Source of the DNA: Mermis nigrescens
Taxonomy: Eukaryota; Nematoda; Enoplea; Mermithida; Mermithidae
DNA: 64,000 bases
Reading direction: 5' to 3'
Assembly: GCA_036768485.1 (NCBI GenBank)
Contig: JAVLUZ010000196.1
Coordinates: 62,001-126,000 of the forward strand
Positions 1 through 56,699 of this stretch are shown here, in pieces. The notes below the pieces were generated by a model that made no database searches, had not been told where the DNA came from, and was given only the letters and a program-made list of their open reading frames with translations. Within the stretch, counting starts at the first letter, position 1. Each line of letters starts with the position of its first letter. The position numbers and the translations under genes are program-made.

Positions 1-45247
<45,247 letters not shown>

Positions 45248-45432
45248 TCCCAATGCGATGATTTCAAAGTTTGCATTTTGATACGTTTCTTTTCTTGACC
45301 CGGCGCCAGTCATTTTTCATACTTTTCTTGCCATCTACGTATTTTAATGATCAATGATCTTTCGGAATTTGTATACTTCATCTGTTTGACGCTCAGAAAT
45401 TGGCGTGATTTTACGAAACCTTGCCCACTGAT

Positions 45433-45585
45433 CAGGCACGTAGCTGGCCGTCCTATTCTGGGGGACCAACACCAATTTTTGGGGGACTAAGCCCATAAAG
45501 GCCAAAAATAGCACAAAATAACGTTTAAAAAGTCATATTTTTCTGAATTTTAGGTGTCCAAACCCCCCCCAGAGATTCGTGCCTT
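45433..45585 (-). mobile_element. family I hAT-like MITE (153 bp), inverted relative to 16710
   Basis: Starts CAGGCACGTAGCTGGCCGTC and ends GATTCGTGCCTT. Flanks CCACTGAT (45425-45432) and TCACTGAT (45586-45593) are an 8-bp duplication with one mismatch. Located 186 bp after the WDFY3 stop, probably in or near its 3' UTR. Confidence 0.78.
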
Positions 45586-46309
45586 TCACTGATCAATTGT
45601 CAGCGTTCAAACAGGAAAAAACAGCGAAATGCAGTTTTTAGACTACACTATTTACAGAATATGATTTTTCATAACTTATTATAACATAATGCGCCCATTA
45701 ATTGCTATGAGCAGTATCGTGCCCATTGCTCCAATTTTATTTAGTTTTCTATTCGATTTACATCGACTCAACAATTGTCATCCATTCGCAAGATTTCGTG
45801 AAATACGCCATATATGACCTATTGTTGTATCATAAAGAAATGAACAGGTGCCTACTGAAGTATTTATTTTCTTTTGAGTTTACAATCTGAGAAGTGACGC
45901 CCCTTATTTTCCAAGTATAACTTGCCCTTTTCTCTATTTATTAATGGGTCATTGGGGTCAAAAGCTGTTCACATTTTTAAATAGCTTAAAAATTGATCGC
46001 AGGCAAACGTGGTGGGCGTGGTCGAAGGAACCTATAATTAACTTCATTTTTTGTTATACTTTTGATGCCAAAGATCTTGATAAGAAACGTCAAAAATACT
46101 TTTTTGTTCTTGCCTTTTTTATTGGCATATTGGCACTTTTTTACCTTTGAGAACATTTAAACCCCAGAATTTAGGCACTGCTCGTGTATGATGGCCGATG
46201 CGATGAAACAAACTTTTTTTTACTTTTTTCTTGGAACTCTTTCCTTTGGCATCGAAGAAATTTTAGTGAAAGCGAAAAAAAGTTTAAAAATTCAATTTTG
46301 GGATTTGCG
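45586..46309 (+). other. intergenic, one degenerate family A copy
   Basis: 45998-46190 carries worn family A text (GATGCCAAAGATCTTGATAAG, AACGTCAAAAATAC, CACTGCTCGTGTATG). Nothing else is recognised. I did not find a convincing polyadenylation signal for WDFY3. Confidence 0.4.
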
Positions 46310-46317
46310 GTGGTGGG

Positions 46318-46537
46318 CACACGTGGGCGTGTGGGGCGGGAACTTGGGGGTATGCACTCCCCCAGAAGTTGGAATACCCCCCCCATAATTAACAGAATTT
46401 TGTTTTTTTTCGCAATTTCTTTACACCAGTGAACAGTGCTCGATGAGACGTTGAAAAATGGTGTTCTTCCGCCATGCCATCATTTTTTGACCTTTGAAAA
46501 ATCTTGCACCCCAGAATTTTGGTGCTGCCCATCTATG
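46318..46537 (+). mobile_element. family A hAT-like MITE (220 bp)
   Basis: Ends CACACGTGGGCGTG and GCTGCCCATCTATG; perfect 8-bp duplication GTGGTGGG at 46310-46317 and 46538-46545. The base beyond the duplication differs on the two sides, so this copy fixes the duplication at exactly 8 bp. Confidence 0.9.
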
Positions 46538-46842
46538 GTGGTGGGGTTTCACAACTGTGGTTCAAACACTACCCAGGCCATATATGAACAATACTGATCG
46601 CTCAACAAAATCGTCTTTTATTCTGAACTAGAAACTCATGTGAGCAGCAGCCGAATTCGGGAGAGGATCCAATGAGGCAAAATCACCGAAAATTTATTCT
46701 GGGGTCTATCGATTTATGGCGGATGGCGGAGTCCGCCAGATTCTTAGGGTGGTCCAGGTGTGGGTGGACTAAGTCAGAAAACTGATATTCTACGTATACT
46801 GAGTGCATTCCATTTCGGTTTTTGAAATGCGTGCCCGCCCAC

Positions 46843-47082
46843 CATACGTGGGCAGCAAGAAAATTCTGGGGGGTGCAAGATTTTTTTGACGGTCAAAAAA
46901 GGCCTTAAAGGTGGTGGTAGGGCAATAAAAACACCATTTTTCGACGTTTCTCATCAAGCACTATCCATTGGCATCAAAAAATTGCGAAAAAACCGAAAAA
47001 AATTTTCAAAAATTGAATTCTGGGGGGGGTATTTTGGTTTCTGGGGGTAGCATACCCCCCAAACCCCCCACGCCCAGGTGTG
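46843..47082 (-). mobile_element. family A hAT-like MITE (240 bp), minus orientation
   Basis: Ends CATACGTGGGCAGCAAG and CACGCCCAGGTGTG; perfect 8-bp duplication CCGCCCAC at 46835-46842 and 47083-47090. 46650-46765 just upstream resembles family D text (GGGGTCTATCGATTTATGG). Confidence 0.9.
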
Positions 47083-47090
47083 CCGCCCAC

Positions 47091-48630
47091 CTATCTACTT
47101 CACTAAAGAGGCTATCATTTCTTCTAAATTCTATTTGCAAAAAAATTAATAAGGGACGATGGTTGTACATGTGTAGCCTAATTTTTGCGGTATTAATTCG
47201 TATCAAAAAAGCAAGCTGTTGTGTGAAAAGCTGTTTTGCATCGTAATTGGACATTATCTACAATGTCTTACGCAAATTTTACCTTGCGTTTGCTCGCATT
47301 CGTGTATTATTTATTCATTGTTTTGTGATGTGAGCTCTATTAAAAGTAGTGTCGGTCTCAATCGCAACTTTTAAAATGGACATTCCTTTTATTGATAAGT
47401 TTGTTGAATGGGTTAAAATTCGGTGAAAAGAGTGATAAAAGCTGAAATTATGTATTTTGAGAAGATTTGAAATTCGTGTCCATCCAGGGGCCGCAGCCGC
47501 ACCCAAATTCTGGCGGTTTGGGATCGAAAAATCGATTGCACATACGGCGAAAAAATAATCTTTCTACGTTCTGGTATAAAAAATCGCGGAAAATTCAATT
47601 ATGGGGTCTTCCAAAGTTTGGTACGATTCTGAGGATCCACTCCAGGCCCACGCCCTTGCGTTATCATTTCCTGAGCCATCAAAAGAACTGCGCCGAACTT
47701 GCATTCTGAACTAATATTCCGCGTTTTATGTGGAGACAAATGACTGTAAAAAGCCATATAACTATTGATAGCACTGGTATCATTCAACAGAATAGTCACT
47801 AGATCGGACACGTATCGCGAAAGACATTGCAGTACAATAAGGTACAACGAGGTAAAAAATCAGATCGTACAATTTCAACAGCCAGACGAATACCTGGAGC
47901 TAATAAACATACAAATTAAACGCATTATGTATCTAGCTAAGGACCTGACAAATAAACATCAACGAATCATTACAATGTCTACACCCGCATGTGCTATAAG
48001 ATTTCGTCTCAAACAGACATCTGCATTACCATTGGTTTAGAATATATCGAAACAAACATCACCATCGCCGTAACAATGTACCTATGTACAATTAATTAAA
48101 AATAAGTTTGTTTCGCGGATTACGGGAAACCTTGAGGAACCCATTTTGCCTCAAATTTCCGTTATCATGAATCCATCTGTAAATTAGATATGTAGTATGG
48201 GCCAGGGCTTATGCCCGAGGCAAGACTTTTTTCAGGCCGAGGCTAGAACATTTGTAATTGCGTGTAAATAATCGAGTTTCTCTTCTAGAATCAATCTATA
48301 CAATTTCAAGAAGCGCACAAATCGCGATTCCAATTACTCATTAATTCAAATAACAAAATTCGATAGTTGCACTGTTTCTGTAGCAAATTACGATTTCTAA
48401 TCTAACTTATGCTGATTATAAATTCAGCGTCATTGCCTTATGTATCTTTTTGAATGAAATAACATCGAAAACTACTAAGTAGTTGTGCTTATTCAGTTGG
48501 ACATTGAAATACTTGTAAGTTATTCAATAATTTTATGCAAAAATACTTCATCGCAGAATAAGTAACAATAAACTTTAATAAAAGTGATCAGCTTTGTGAG
48601 AAAAAGTTTGATACTATGAATGCACTTCTT
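47091..48630 (+). other. intergenic, mostly unassigned
   Basis: 47480-47665 resembles a degenerate family D copy (CCAAATTCTGGCGG, ATTCAATTATGGGGTC, GATCCACTCCAGGCC). An 91-residue open frame at 47765-48040 has no recognised similarity. The rest shows nothing. Confidence 0.4.
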
Positions 48631-48634
48631 GGAG

Positions 48635-49049
48635 TCCTGACCACACAAGGGCGTAAAAGGGGGTCTGGCTGGACCATACCTGGGCGGCAAGAAAATTCTG
48701 AGGGAGTGCAAGATTTTTCAAAGGTCAAAAAATGACGCAAAAATGGTGGTATGGCTAAAAAAACACCATTTTTCGACGTTTCCCATCAAAATTTCACTAT
48801 CCATTGGCATCAAAAAATTGCAAAAAAACGAAAAAAAATTTCAAAAATTTATTTCTGGGGGAAAGGGATATTTTGGTTTCTCGGGGGTGCCTACCACCCA
48901 CGCCAAGGTGTGGTCTGGACCCCCTTCCCAAGAATCTAGTGGACCCTCCCCTCAAAAAAATCGATAGACCCCAGAATTGAATTTTTCCTTTCTACTTTTT
49001 CAATTTTTGCCCCGCTTAGGACCCCAAAATTTTGTCGCTGTCCATGTAT
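48635..49049 (-). mobile_element. family D repeat with a nested family A copy
   Basis: Left CACACAAGGGCG near 48642 and right GTCCATGTATG at about 49049 bracket text typical of family D (GACCCTCCCCTC, ATCGATAGACCCCAGAATTG). A family A element interrupts it at 48675-48912. Outer duplication is not exact. Confidence 0.5.
48675..48912 (-). mobile_element. family A hAT-like MITE, nested in family D
   Basis: Starts CATACCTGGGCGGCAAG and ends CACGCCAAGGTGTG. Flanks GGCTGGAC (48667-48674) and GTCTGGAC (48913-48920) agree at 7 of 8. The interior has the family A signature in reverse (CACTATCCATTGGCATCAAAA). Confidence 0.75.
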
Positions 49050-49057
49050 GGTCTGAC

Positions 49058-49290
49058 CACGTGGGGTGGGGGTATGCACCCCAAAAGGCCGAATACACCC
49101 GCAAACCAAAATAACCCACCAGAATTTAATTTTTGAAATTTTTTTGTTTTTTTCGCAAATTTTTTTGATGCAAATGGATATCGCTCGATAAGAAACGTTG
49201 AAAAATGGTGTTTTTTCGCCTACACCATTTTAGAACCATTTTTGACCTTTAAAATCATGCACCTCCCTGAATCCTGGTGCTGCCTACCTA
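49058..49290 (+). mobile_element. family A MITE
   Basis: Starts near CACGTGGGGTGGGGG and ends GGTGCTGCCTACCTATG; interior TTTTGATGCAAATGGATA, AAACGTTGAAAAATGGTG. No clean duplication, as it abuts the family D end. Confidence 0.65.
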
Positions 49291-49349
49291 TGGTTTTTAT
49301 ACTATTTCTTGAATACAGTTAAAAATAATAATAAAAGAATATGCACTAA

Positions 49350-49560
49350 AATTCTAGGGCGGGTGTGCAAGATTTTTCAAGGGTCAAAAATGGTCTAAAA
49401 ATTCTGGTATGGCGAAAAACACCATTTTTCAACGTTTCTCATTGAGCACTATCCATTGGCATCAAAAATTGCGAGAAAAAAAACAAAAAATAAAACTGAA
49501 TTCTGGGTATTTGGTTTCTGGGGGGTACATACCCCCAACCCCACACCCGCCCACGTGTGG
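49350..49560 (-). mobile_element. family A MITE, 5' truncated
   Basis: Contains GTGTGCAAGATTTTTCAAGG, CACTATCCATTGGCATCAAAA and ends near CACCCGCCCACGTGTG. The CATACnTGGGCAGC end is missing. Confidence 0.6.
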
Positions 49561-49570
49561 TCCTGACCTA

Positions 49571-50607
49571 TCTACAATAAATGTATAGTATAATGCCACT
49601 GTTTTGCGTCCATTGATAATATTTTGGTCTTAATATTCACAATTTTACGGAATTTCCGCCAATCAAATTTAGAATGCTTATCGCAACAGCCGCAGTTTTG
49701 ACCAGGAAAAAGATGCTCCGAACTCACAAATTAACGGTTTATACAGCGCATTAGTGCTGAGAAAGACACGACTAATTGTATGTATGATTGCAAAAAAACC
49801 GGCCAGATGATGTCAACTTCAAGAATTGTGATGTAAACGAGTAGTTAATTTGCGTGACTTTTTCAATAAAATTTCCTCGTGGCCTTACTTCAGTCTTTTT
49901 GTAGCAGAGGTGCTACTACACAATGTGAAATGGATACTTTGAAGTTAAACCCGTGAGGTTACTGTTATATTGTTTCTCAATTATATTGAATATTAGCGCA
50001 GGAAGTGAGCAAGAGCCCGAGAAGTCGGTTAGTACTACACACGCGATACAGAGCGGAAGATCCAGTAAACCGGTGCGGGTAAATTTTGCTCACGTAACGG
50101 AAGTTATGCGGCGCCGACTGTTACATTTTGAAATAAAATTTCGAGTAAAAAATCATGCTACAATTAAAAATACATAGAATCAAGTAAGATCAAAGTTAGT
50201 TTTAAGTTGTTGATCTTCGCTATAAAACGATGAGCACGTTACCGCTTAACATTAGAGGAATCTTTTGTGTAGAAAAGTAATACCTATCGTTGATTAAGAA
50301 ATTGGATAGCTGAAACTGCTGTGGATATTCAATTAGAATTTATAAATTTCCTTACGATTTCTAGCTCTCCTGAAAATCGCTCTACATTCACGAATTTTAT
50401 AAAATCGGAGATAACTTGCCTCTTTGACATATTGCGATGTAAAAATCATTTAAATGTAGGTACTGATTAATGTGTTCAAAACGTTTTTCTTATTCATGCA
50501 GTTTTTAATTCATCAGATTAGAACCGTTGAAATCACTTCTTCATGCCTATTTTAATAAGCATTACTGCAGAAAGTATTATTAACGTTCTTAAAGATATGC
50601 TAATAAA
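49571..50607 (+). other. intergenic, with one exon-like open frame
   Basis: At 50002-50177 an acceptor-like attagcgcag is followed by an open frame (SEQEPEKSVSTTHAIQSGRS, then VRVNFAHVTEVMRRRLLHFE) ending in TAG. It is GC-richer than its surroundings. I recognise no family and no partner exon. The rest shows nothing. Confidence 0.25.
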
Positions 50608-51243
50608 AAAGAAAATGCTCCGATGTAGAACAAAAAAGGTAAATATAGGTACTTGAATTTCTTCAGTGCTAAGGATGTAAAAGGAGGGAACTAGAAAAAA
50701 TTTCCTCTATATGCGTAGAAGCCATAGGAATGTGCTAAACAGTTAGACTTCCCCTAAACAACGCAAAAGTCGAAGTATATTCTGCGGCCTATGCGTTTCT
50801 TAAGATTTTCCGTAGTAATTTCGATTATGATGGCGAGTATTTTGATTACTTTATTTTGAAAATTTGAAGAAATTTTTTTTGTTCTCAAGAAAACTATTGA
50901 GTTGGCCATGTAGGTGTAAAGTTTACACTATTATCTTTTACTCCAGAGCATTATGGAAAGCCAAGATTTCATTAAATAAATAATACATTGATTATTTAAT
51001 AGTCATGAAAGTGTCTTCAATGCTTCTTACGAAACACTTAAATACGCTGCATCACACCTCATTTTTCACAGGCCGCAGAATATACTTCGATTTCGTTGTT
51101 TAGGGGAAGTCTAACTGTTTAGCACATTCCTATGGCTTCTACGCATATAGTAAAATTTTCCCTAGTCCCCTCCTTCTACATCCTTAGCAATAAAGAAATT
51201 CAAGCATATTTACCTTTTTTGATCCATCGGAGCATTTTTCTTT
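50608..51243. mobile_element. foldback element 1 (long inverted repeats of about 180 bp)
   Basis: The left arm 50608-50790 (from GAAAATGCTCCGATG to AGTATATTCTGCGGCC) is the reverse complement, with few differences, of the right arm 51070-51243 (GGCCGCAGAATATACT to CATCGGAGCATTTTTC). The centre is about 280 bp. No coding sequence and no certain target duplication. Confidence 0.85.
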
Positions 51244-51319
51244 GCCAGTTCTCTTTATTCAATAATTCAGGCCATATATACATAGGTGGGCAGCGTTGAA
51301 TTTCGGGGGAGTGCAAGTA

Positions 51320-52635
51320 GCCGAAGAAATTTCTTTTTCTCGTTCCGAACCCTTTACACTAAATTGATCACAGATCAAGAAATATTGCCTTATAAGAGAA
51401 AAAATTTTACATGTTGAGATATTGTAGCCCCCTACAATATAAAACCAGTTGGACTGCACAGAAAAACCAAAATTGAGCAAGACAAGCTTTAGGACACGCT
51501 AACAGTATAAAACTCGTATACTTTACACTTTTGTGCAATAACCATTGAGTGTAAAGAAATTTTAAGGTCAAATTCGTAATCTAAAATCAGGGGCAACATT
51601 AAAAAATTGGCTCTCCCGCAAATTGTTTGATACCCGATGCCTAAGTGGGAAAGTGCTTCAGTGTAAACTTTACACTTGTGCGAATAACGCAATGTTGGGT
51701 GTATAGAAACAAAATAAACTAGATCTGTGACTAAGGTCAGGCAAATTTTAAGCATAATCAGCATGTTCCGCTCACTTAGCGGAGTAGCTGAAGAAATTTG
51801 TTTTTCGTCTCGAATCTTTTACACTAAAACACTCACAGATCGAGAAATATTGCGTTGAAAGAGAAAAAAAAAATTTTACGTTTTGAGATGTTATAACCCT
51901 CTACATTATAAAACCAATTGGACCGCACAGAAACCAAAATTGAGTTAGATAAGTTTTAAGACACGCTAACAGTAAAAAATTCGTTTACTTTACACTTTTG
52001 TGCGACAAGCATTGACTGTAAAGAAATTTGAATTTCAGATTCGTAATCTACAACTGAGGAGCGACATTTAAAAAATTCGGCCCTCCGCAAACTGTTTGAT
52101 ACCCAAATGCTCTGGGCGGAAAAATGCTTCTCGGTGTAAACTTTACACTTGTGCTAATACTGCAAATATTGGGTGTATAGAAACGAAATAAAGTAGGATC
52201 TGTAACGCTAAGGTCAGGGCGCATTTTACGCATAATTAGCATGTTCCGCCTACTTAGCGGAGTAGTTGGAGAAATTCCGTTTTCCGTCACGAACCCTTTA
52301 CACCAAAACGATCACAGATCAAGAAATATTGCGTTAAAACAGAAAAAAATTTGGTTTTGAGATATTGCAACCCTCTACATTATAAAACTAATTGACTGCA
52401 CAGAAACCAAAATTGGGTTAGATAAGCTGAAGGACACGCAAAGAGTAAAAAAACACGTATACTTTACACTTTTGTGTAACAACTATTGAGTAAAAAGAAA
52501 ATTTAAGTTCAGATTCGTAATCTACAACTCGGGGGGCAACATTGAAAAAAACATGGCCCTCCGCACATTATTTGATTTTTCGGTTCACAGTTTACACACT
52601 CATTGCGAACTCGATATTGAGTGTAAACAACAAAA
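51320..52635. repeat. tandem array, three units of about 470 bp
   Basis: Matching points at 51323, 51790 and 52268 give periods of 467 and 478 bp; the third unit is incomplete. Each unit has GATCACAGATCAAGAAATATTGC, ACACGCTAACAGTA, TACTTTACACTTTTGTG, GTGTAAACTTTACAC (a perfect palindrome) and CCGCnnACTTAGCGGAGTAG. No open frame spans it. Confidence 0.88.
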
Positions 52636-52857
52636 AAGACGGGCATCAGAATTTTTTAATTATCTATCATTTAGAAAAACCGCACCTCCAGGTGTGTGCC
52701 GTTGTTGCTGTGAGGGGGGGCACAAATTTTGCACTCGCTGTGATAAACATATAAGAAAAAGGATGGTCACGTATATTATAAGGGTCAGCACATGTATTAG
52801 TAATAACATCTTGCCCCGGCCTGGCTAAAAAGTCGCCCCGGACATCCCTGGTATTTA

Positions 52858-53020
52858 TAGTCTGTTTCACATAAGTTTGGGCATAAGTTTTAGGAATCAT
52901 TTCGAAATTAAGCCGACGGATTACAATAACTATATATCAAATCAAGGCTATAATCATGAATTCGACAGCTGTCGGACATAGTTTTTAAAATTTATGCCCA
53001 ACCTTGTGTGAAACAGACTA
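52858..53020 (+). mobile_element. Tc1/mariner-like MITE (163 bp)
   Basis: Inverted ends TAGTCTGTTTCACATAAGTT and AACCTTGTGTGAAACAGACTA, flanked by TA on both sides. The inner parts TTGGGCATAAGTTTTA and TAAAATTTATGCCCAA extend the pairing to about 36 bp. Confidence 0.85.
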
Positions 53021-53022
53021 TA

Positions 53023-53636
53023 GGTATACCAACCAACCACTCTTTTCAATCTTTGACTTACTTTGAGATTTGAACAGAGATCTGTATAATACTCTATTTG
53101 GAGGAATTTTAGGACATTAGCAGGCTTGTCGTCCTAATTTCCGAATAAAAAAGCATCTGCTTGCTGAATGATAATAATAAAGAACACGAAAAAGGAGGTC
53201 TTTATCATTTAAAATTGCGTTAACTCATAATAATCATAAAAACATTTCAATATGTATGTAGATATTGGCTGAGTTACCGAAAGGACAAATCACGATCTGC
53301 TATGCAAATTATGCAAATTATGTAGCCAATAGTAATATAACATTGTTACTTTTTGTGTTGATTCGCTTGACGCAATGAAGAGGGCTTGTTATCGCTTATT
53401 ATCTATCTATGCACGTTATATAAGTCGCTTCGATGTGCACAAACACTTACCGAGAATTTCTTCTTAGTTCATCAACTTCTGCAATCTAGCAAAGCAACAA
53501 AACAGTTGAAAAGAGTGCGAGGCACAATGAATTTTTTTAATTTTTTCACTGTTTCTTAACTATTCGTATTTAAAAAACTGAGTAGGCTGATACTAGAAAT
53601 TTTTTAAATACCATAAAGCTCTTTTTTGAGCTTACA
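53023..53636 (+). other. intergenic, no recognised feature
   Basis: AT-rich sequence between the MITE and foldback element 2; nothing assigned. Confidence 0.45.
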
Positions 53637-54419
53637 AGGCAAGTATGTATTAGTATGGTATGTCAAATTTTTTGTATTATCTTTGCAAAATTTGAACATT
53701 GAGGAAGTTTTTCTGAATAATTTTTTACGCTGATTACGAATATGCCAACTATATGTAATTTTGCTCAATATTTTGTGGGTTATTTGCGCCTGCAAATTAT
53801 TTCACCTCATTACATGCAATGCACCACTGTTTGTGCCTTGACCTAACATTTTTAGCAATAGTTTGTTTCAATTATGCAGACAACTCATATAAAGCAATGA
53901 AACATAAAGACAGTGGAAATTAGGCTCGAATAGCGTTTAACAAGTTCACAAATATTTCGTCAGGTTCGTGGACAGAGCGAAACATGTGAAGTAAGTTTAA
54001 AACAATATTTCGGGCAGCACATTACTACTGTACTGCTGGGGTAAAAAAATTCTGCTGTTGTTCGTGTCAGCAATCAGTCAGCCAGCCGTTTAGTGAAGTT
54101 TCCACTGTTACATCCGATTAACATTTTTTGCATTCGATCTACACTTGTAAAACGCGATTCGACCAATTTCCATTGTCTTAATGTTTCATTGCTTTATATA
54201 AGTTTGTCTGTTTGATTAAAACAAACTATTGCTAAAAATGTTTAATAAGGATTACAAAATTTGCAAGCTGCAAATAACTCATAAAATATTGAGCAAAATA
54301 ACATATAGTTAGCATATTCGTAATCAGTTCAAAAATTGATCTAGAGAAACTTCCTTAATGTTCAAATTTGCAAAGATAATGCAAGGTGTTGGTTGACATA
54401 CCATACTAATACCAGGCAA
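53637..54419. mobile_element. foldback element 2 (inverted repeats of about 290 bp)
   Basis: The left arm 53637-53945 (AAGGCAAGTATGTATTAGTATGG ... AATGAAACATAAAGACAGTGG, in parts) is mirrored by 54143-54419 (CCATTGTCTTAATGTTTCATT ... CCATACTAATACCAGGCAA). The central 53946-54142 is GC-richer and non-repetitive. Extra copies of the tip (TTGACATACCATACTTATACC) lie at about 54454-54480. Confidence 0.85.
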
Positions 54420-54484
54420 GATATATAGTATGGTATGATTATTAGTATGGTATGTTGACATACCATACTTATACCAGGCAAATG

Positions 54485-55575
54485 AAACAAAAAATCAGTG
54501 ACAGGATATGATTTGAAGCATCACAATTTCAACTTAGCATAGAGGTATTTGATGGCACATCAATACAATAAATTGAATTATCAACACTGAAAAGACAGAC
54601 ATTTTTTACAACACTTCAACTTAAGATATGAAAAGGCAAACGTTAAGGAATGCTGAGAAAATATTTGGCAATAATGCAGTTTTTCATCAATGATAACCGA
54701 TTACGTAACTATTAACCTTTAACCATTAGCACAGCTCGTTTTATCAGAGCTGAGCAGAATCAATGTTTATACGACTGATTTCTAAGAATTGTAATATTAA
54801 ATAGTGATCATTGTGTAGTTAAATGAAAGTACTCGTTTTACTTTGCACATGAAACTTGCTACTTAAAATCCCTGAGATGTATCAGCAGATGAAGTCGACA
54901 TGCACCGTTTGAACGTCCATTTCGATGAATAAAATCGTGAATAATTATCCACTTAAACGTCTTGAACAAAAATTAACGCCGTCTTCGGCGACAATATAAA
55001 ATTCTAATTTGTTTGTGTAGCGGAGTATGACAACTAGTCGCGCTTGATGACCGTTTTTGGTCTAAAACATAAAGCTACTCTTAATACGGTTGAACAAAAC
55101 AGTAAACTTCCGCAGAATTTCAAGTAAGCTTATATTGAAATATTAAGATTATCAATGACTATTAACCTGCAATTAATTGAAATTTTTTCAAACTTGCGTG
55201 TGGGTCACGGAAAATGATTTGGAGCAGAATGACGAATTTTATCACAGTCGACAAAGAATTATTTTGATAAAAATCGTGCAGTATTATAGCTGATATAAAC
55301 ATTATTTATATGATTAAAACATGAATTTGTGCTATGGAGTATGTCCGAGTATAATTTTTTTAATTTTTTGTTTACTAACTCTTTGTTTGTAGTTTTCTAG
55401 ACTGAGATTACTTTATAGTATGTCTGTCTCGTCTTTTTACTTTTTACTTACAATTTTATGAACTTTTACCTTTTTTTCCATTTTATTGTGAAGCGCCCTT
55501 TCCAAATAGCACGACAGATTCGTTCAAACGAAAAATGAGCGCGCGCGCCCACACGCACGCACACACACAGACAAC
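54485..55575 (+). other. intergenic, no recognised feature
   Basis: AT-rich. A short (CA)n-type run (CGCACACGCACGCACACACA and similar) lies at 55545-55570, just before a MITE. No gene seen. Confidence 0.45.
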
Positions 55576-55713
55576 CATACCTGGGCGTGGGGGGTTTGGA
55601 AGGACGTTGAAAAATGGTGTTTTTTTCGCCATACCACCATTTAAAGGCCATTTGTTGACCTTTTCAAAGGTCAAAAAAGCCTACCCTCAGAAATTTGGTG
55701 CCGCCCACCTATG
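55576..55713 (+). mobile_element. family A hAT-like MITE, internally deleted (138 bp)
   Basis: Starts CATACCTGGGCGTGG, ends GCCGCCCACCTATG; perfect 8-bp duplication CAGACAAC at 55568-55575 and 55714-55721. It lacks the usual C-rich block and GATGCCAATGGATAG text, jumping from TTTGGAAGG to ACGTTGAAAAATGG. Confidence 0.9.
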
Positions 55714-55764
55714 CAGACAACCATAAAACGATAGCAAGGGAATTCGAGAAGATAAGTCCCAAAA

Positions 55765-56215
55765 TTTTTTTAATAAATTATTTTTTGGGCTATGAGTACA
55801 CTTAAAAAGACTTTTCTTTACATTTTGGACATTACTCGTTCTTTTCTAGAACATAAAAACGAAAATATTTCGAAAAAAAATTGAAAAATTCGAGCAAATT
55901 GAACAAAATACAGCCAAAAAATGAGTATGTGGCGCGAAAATTTATTACTTTTGAGCCAAAAGTTATCTAATAACGCATAAAACAGTCCAATTCCTAAAAT
56001 TTCTTCGGATAATCAACAATATGCTAAAATAGTCTTAAAACTACGTCACTTAAAGTTCTGATCAATTTCAAGCACTTTTGAATGAAATATTCAATTTTCA
56101 TCCATTTTCGGCCTCGTTTTACCTCATTTTTACCAGAAAGTTTCTCATTTTTTCCATTTTGGGTTGGGTTACCCTCCTAAACCCCCATACGTGCATGTCT
56201 GGTCGCAGCCATTTT
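55765..56215 (+). mobile_element. degenerate family H/G piece followed by a family B copy
   Basis: 55765-55945 has family G/H text (ACATTACTCGTTCTTTTCTAG, AATTGAACAAAATACAG, GTGGCGCG). 56025-56210 has reversed family B text (AACTACGTCACTTAAAGTTC, CGGCCTCGTTTTACCTCATT, CATACGTGCATGTCTGGTC). Confidence 0.45.
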
Positions 56216-56228
56216 GCAGGGCCAGCAG

Positions 56229-56608
56229 CATACATGTACAGCATAAGAATTCTGGGGGAATCACATCCAAAAAATTTAAAAAAGTGCCTTTTCTGAACTG
56301 AAAAATGATGGTTTACAAGTCAAAAGCACTGTTTTTGACGTTTTAGACAATGCTCATTCATTTTAAAACATTAAAACAAACAAACCTCACAAAAATTTAA
56401 AAAAAATCGAGTAACTTGAATAAAATATATTCAAATAATGTGTAAAAGGCGCGAAGCGCCGAAAAATCGAACTTTTGAGCCAAAAATGAGCTAAAAATGT
56501 TTAAAAAGGCACACTTTTTACAATTTTTGCAAAAATCAACAATTCTGGGGTCACAGTCATTTTGCAAGAAGCCAATAGCCATTCTGGGGGGCTAGATCCC
56601 CAGCACAC
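56229..56608 (+). mobile_element. family H MITE
   Basis: Starts CATACATGTACAGCATAAGAATTC; contains GGCGCGAAGCGCCG near 56449 and CCAATAGCCATTCTGG; ends GCACACGTATG. Flanks GCCAGCAG and GTCAGCAC agree at 6 of 8. It lies about 90 bp beyond the stop codon of the PAS gene. Confidence 0.6.
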
Positions 56609-56699
56609 GTATGGTCAGCACAACAGCCATTCTGCCATTTTCAATACCCCCAGAATACATATAAAGAAAAGTTCCAAATTCGATTATAATTTTTAAGAA

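Noticed and set aside
47765..48040. 91-residue open frame
   Set aside because: No similarity recognised, no splice or codon-bias support, and AT-rich intergenic context; length is not beyond chance.
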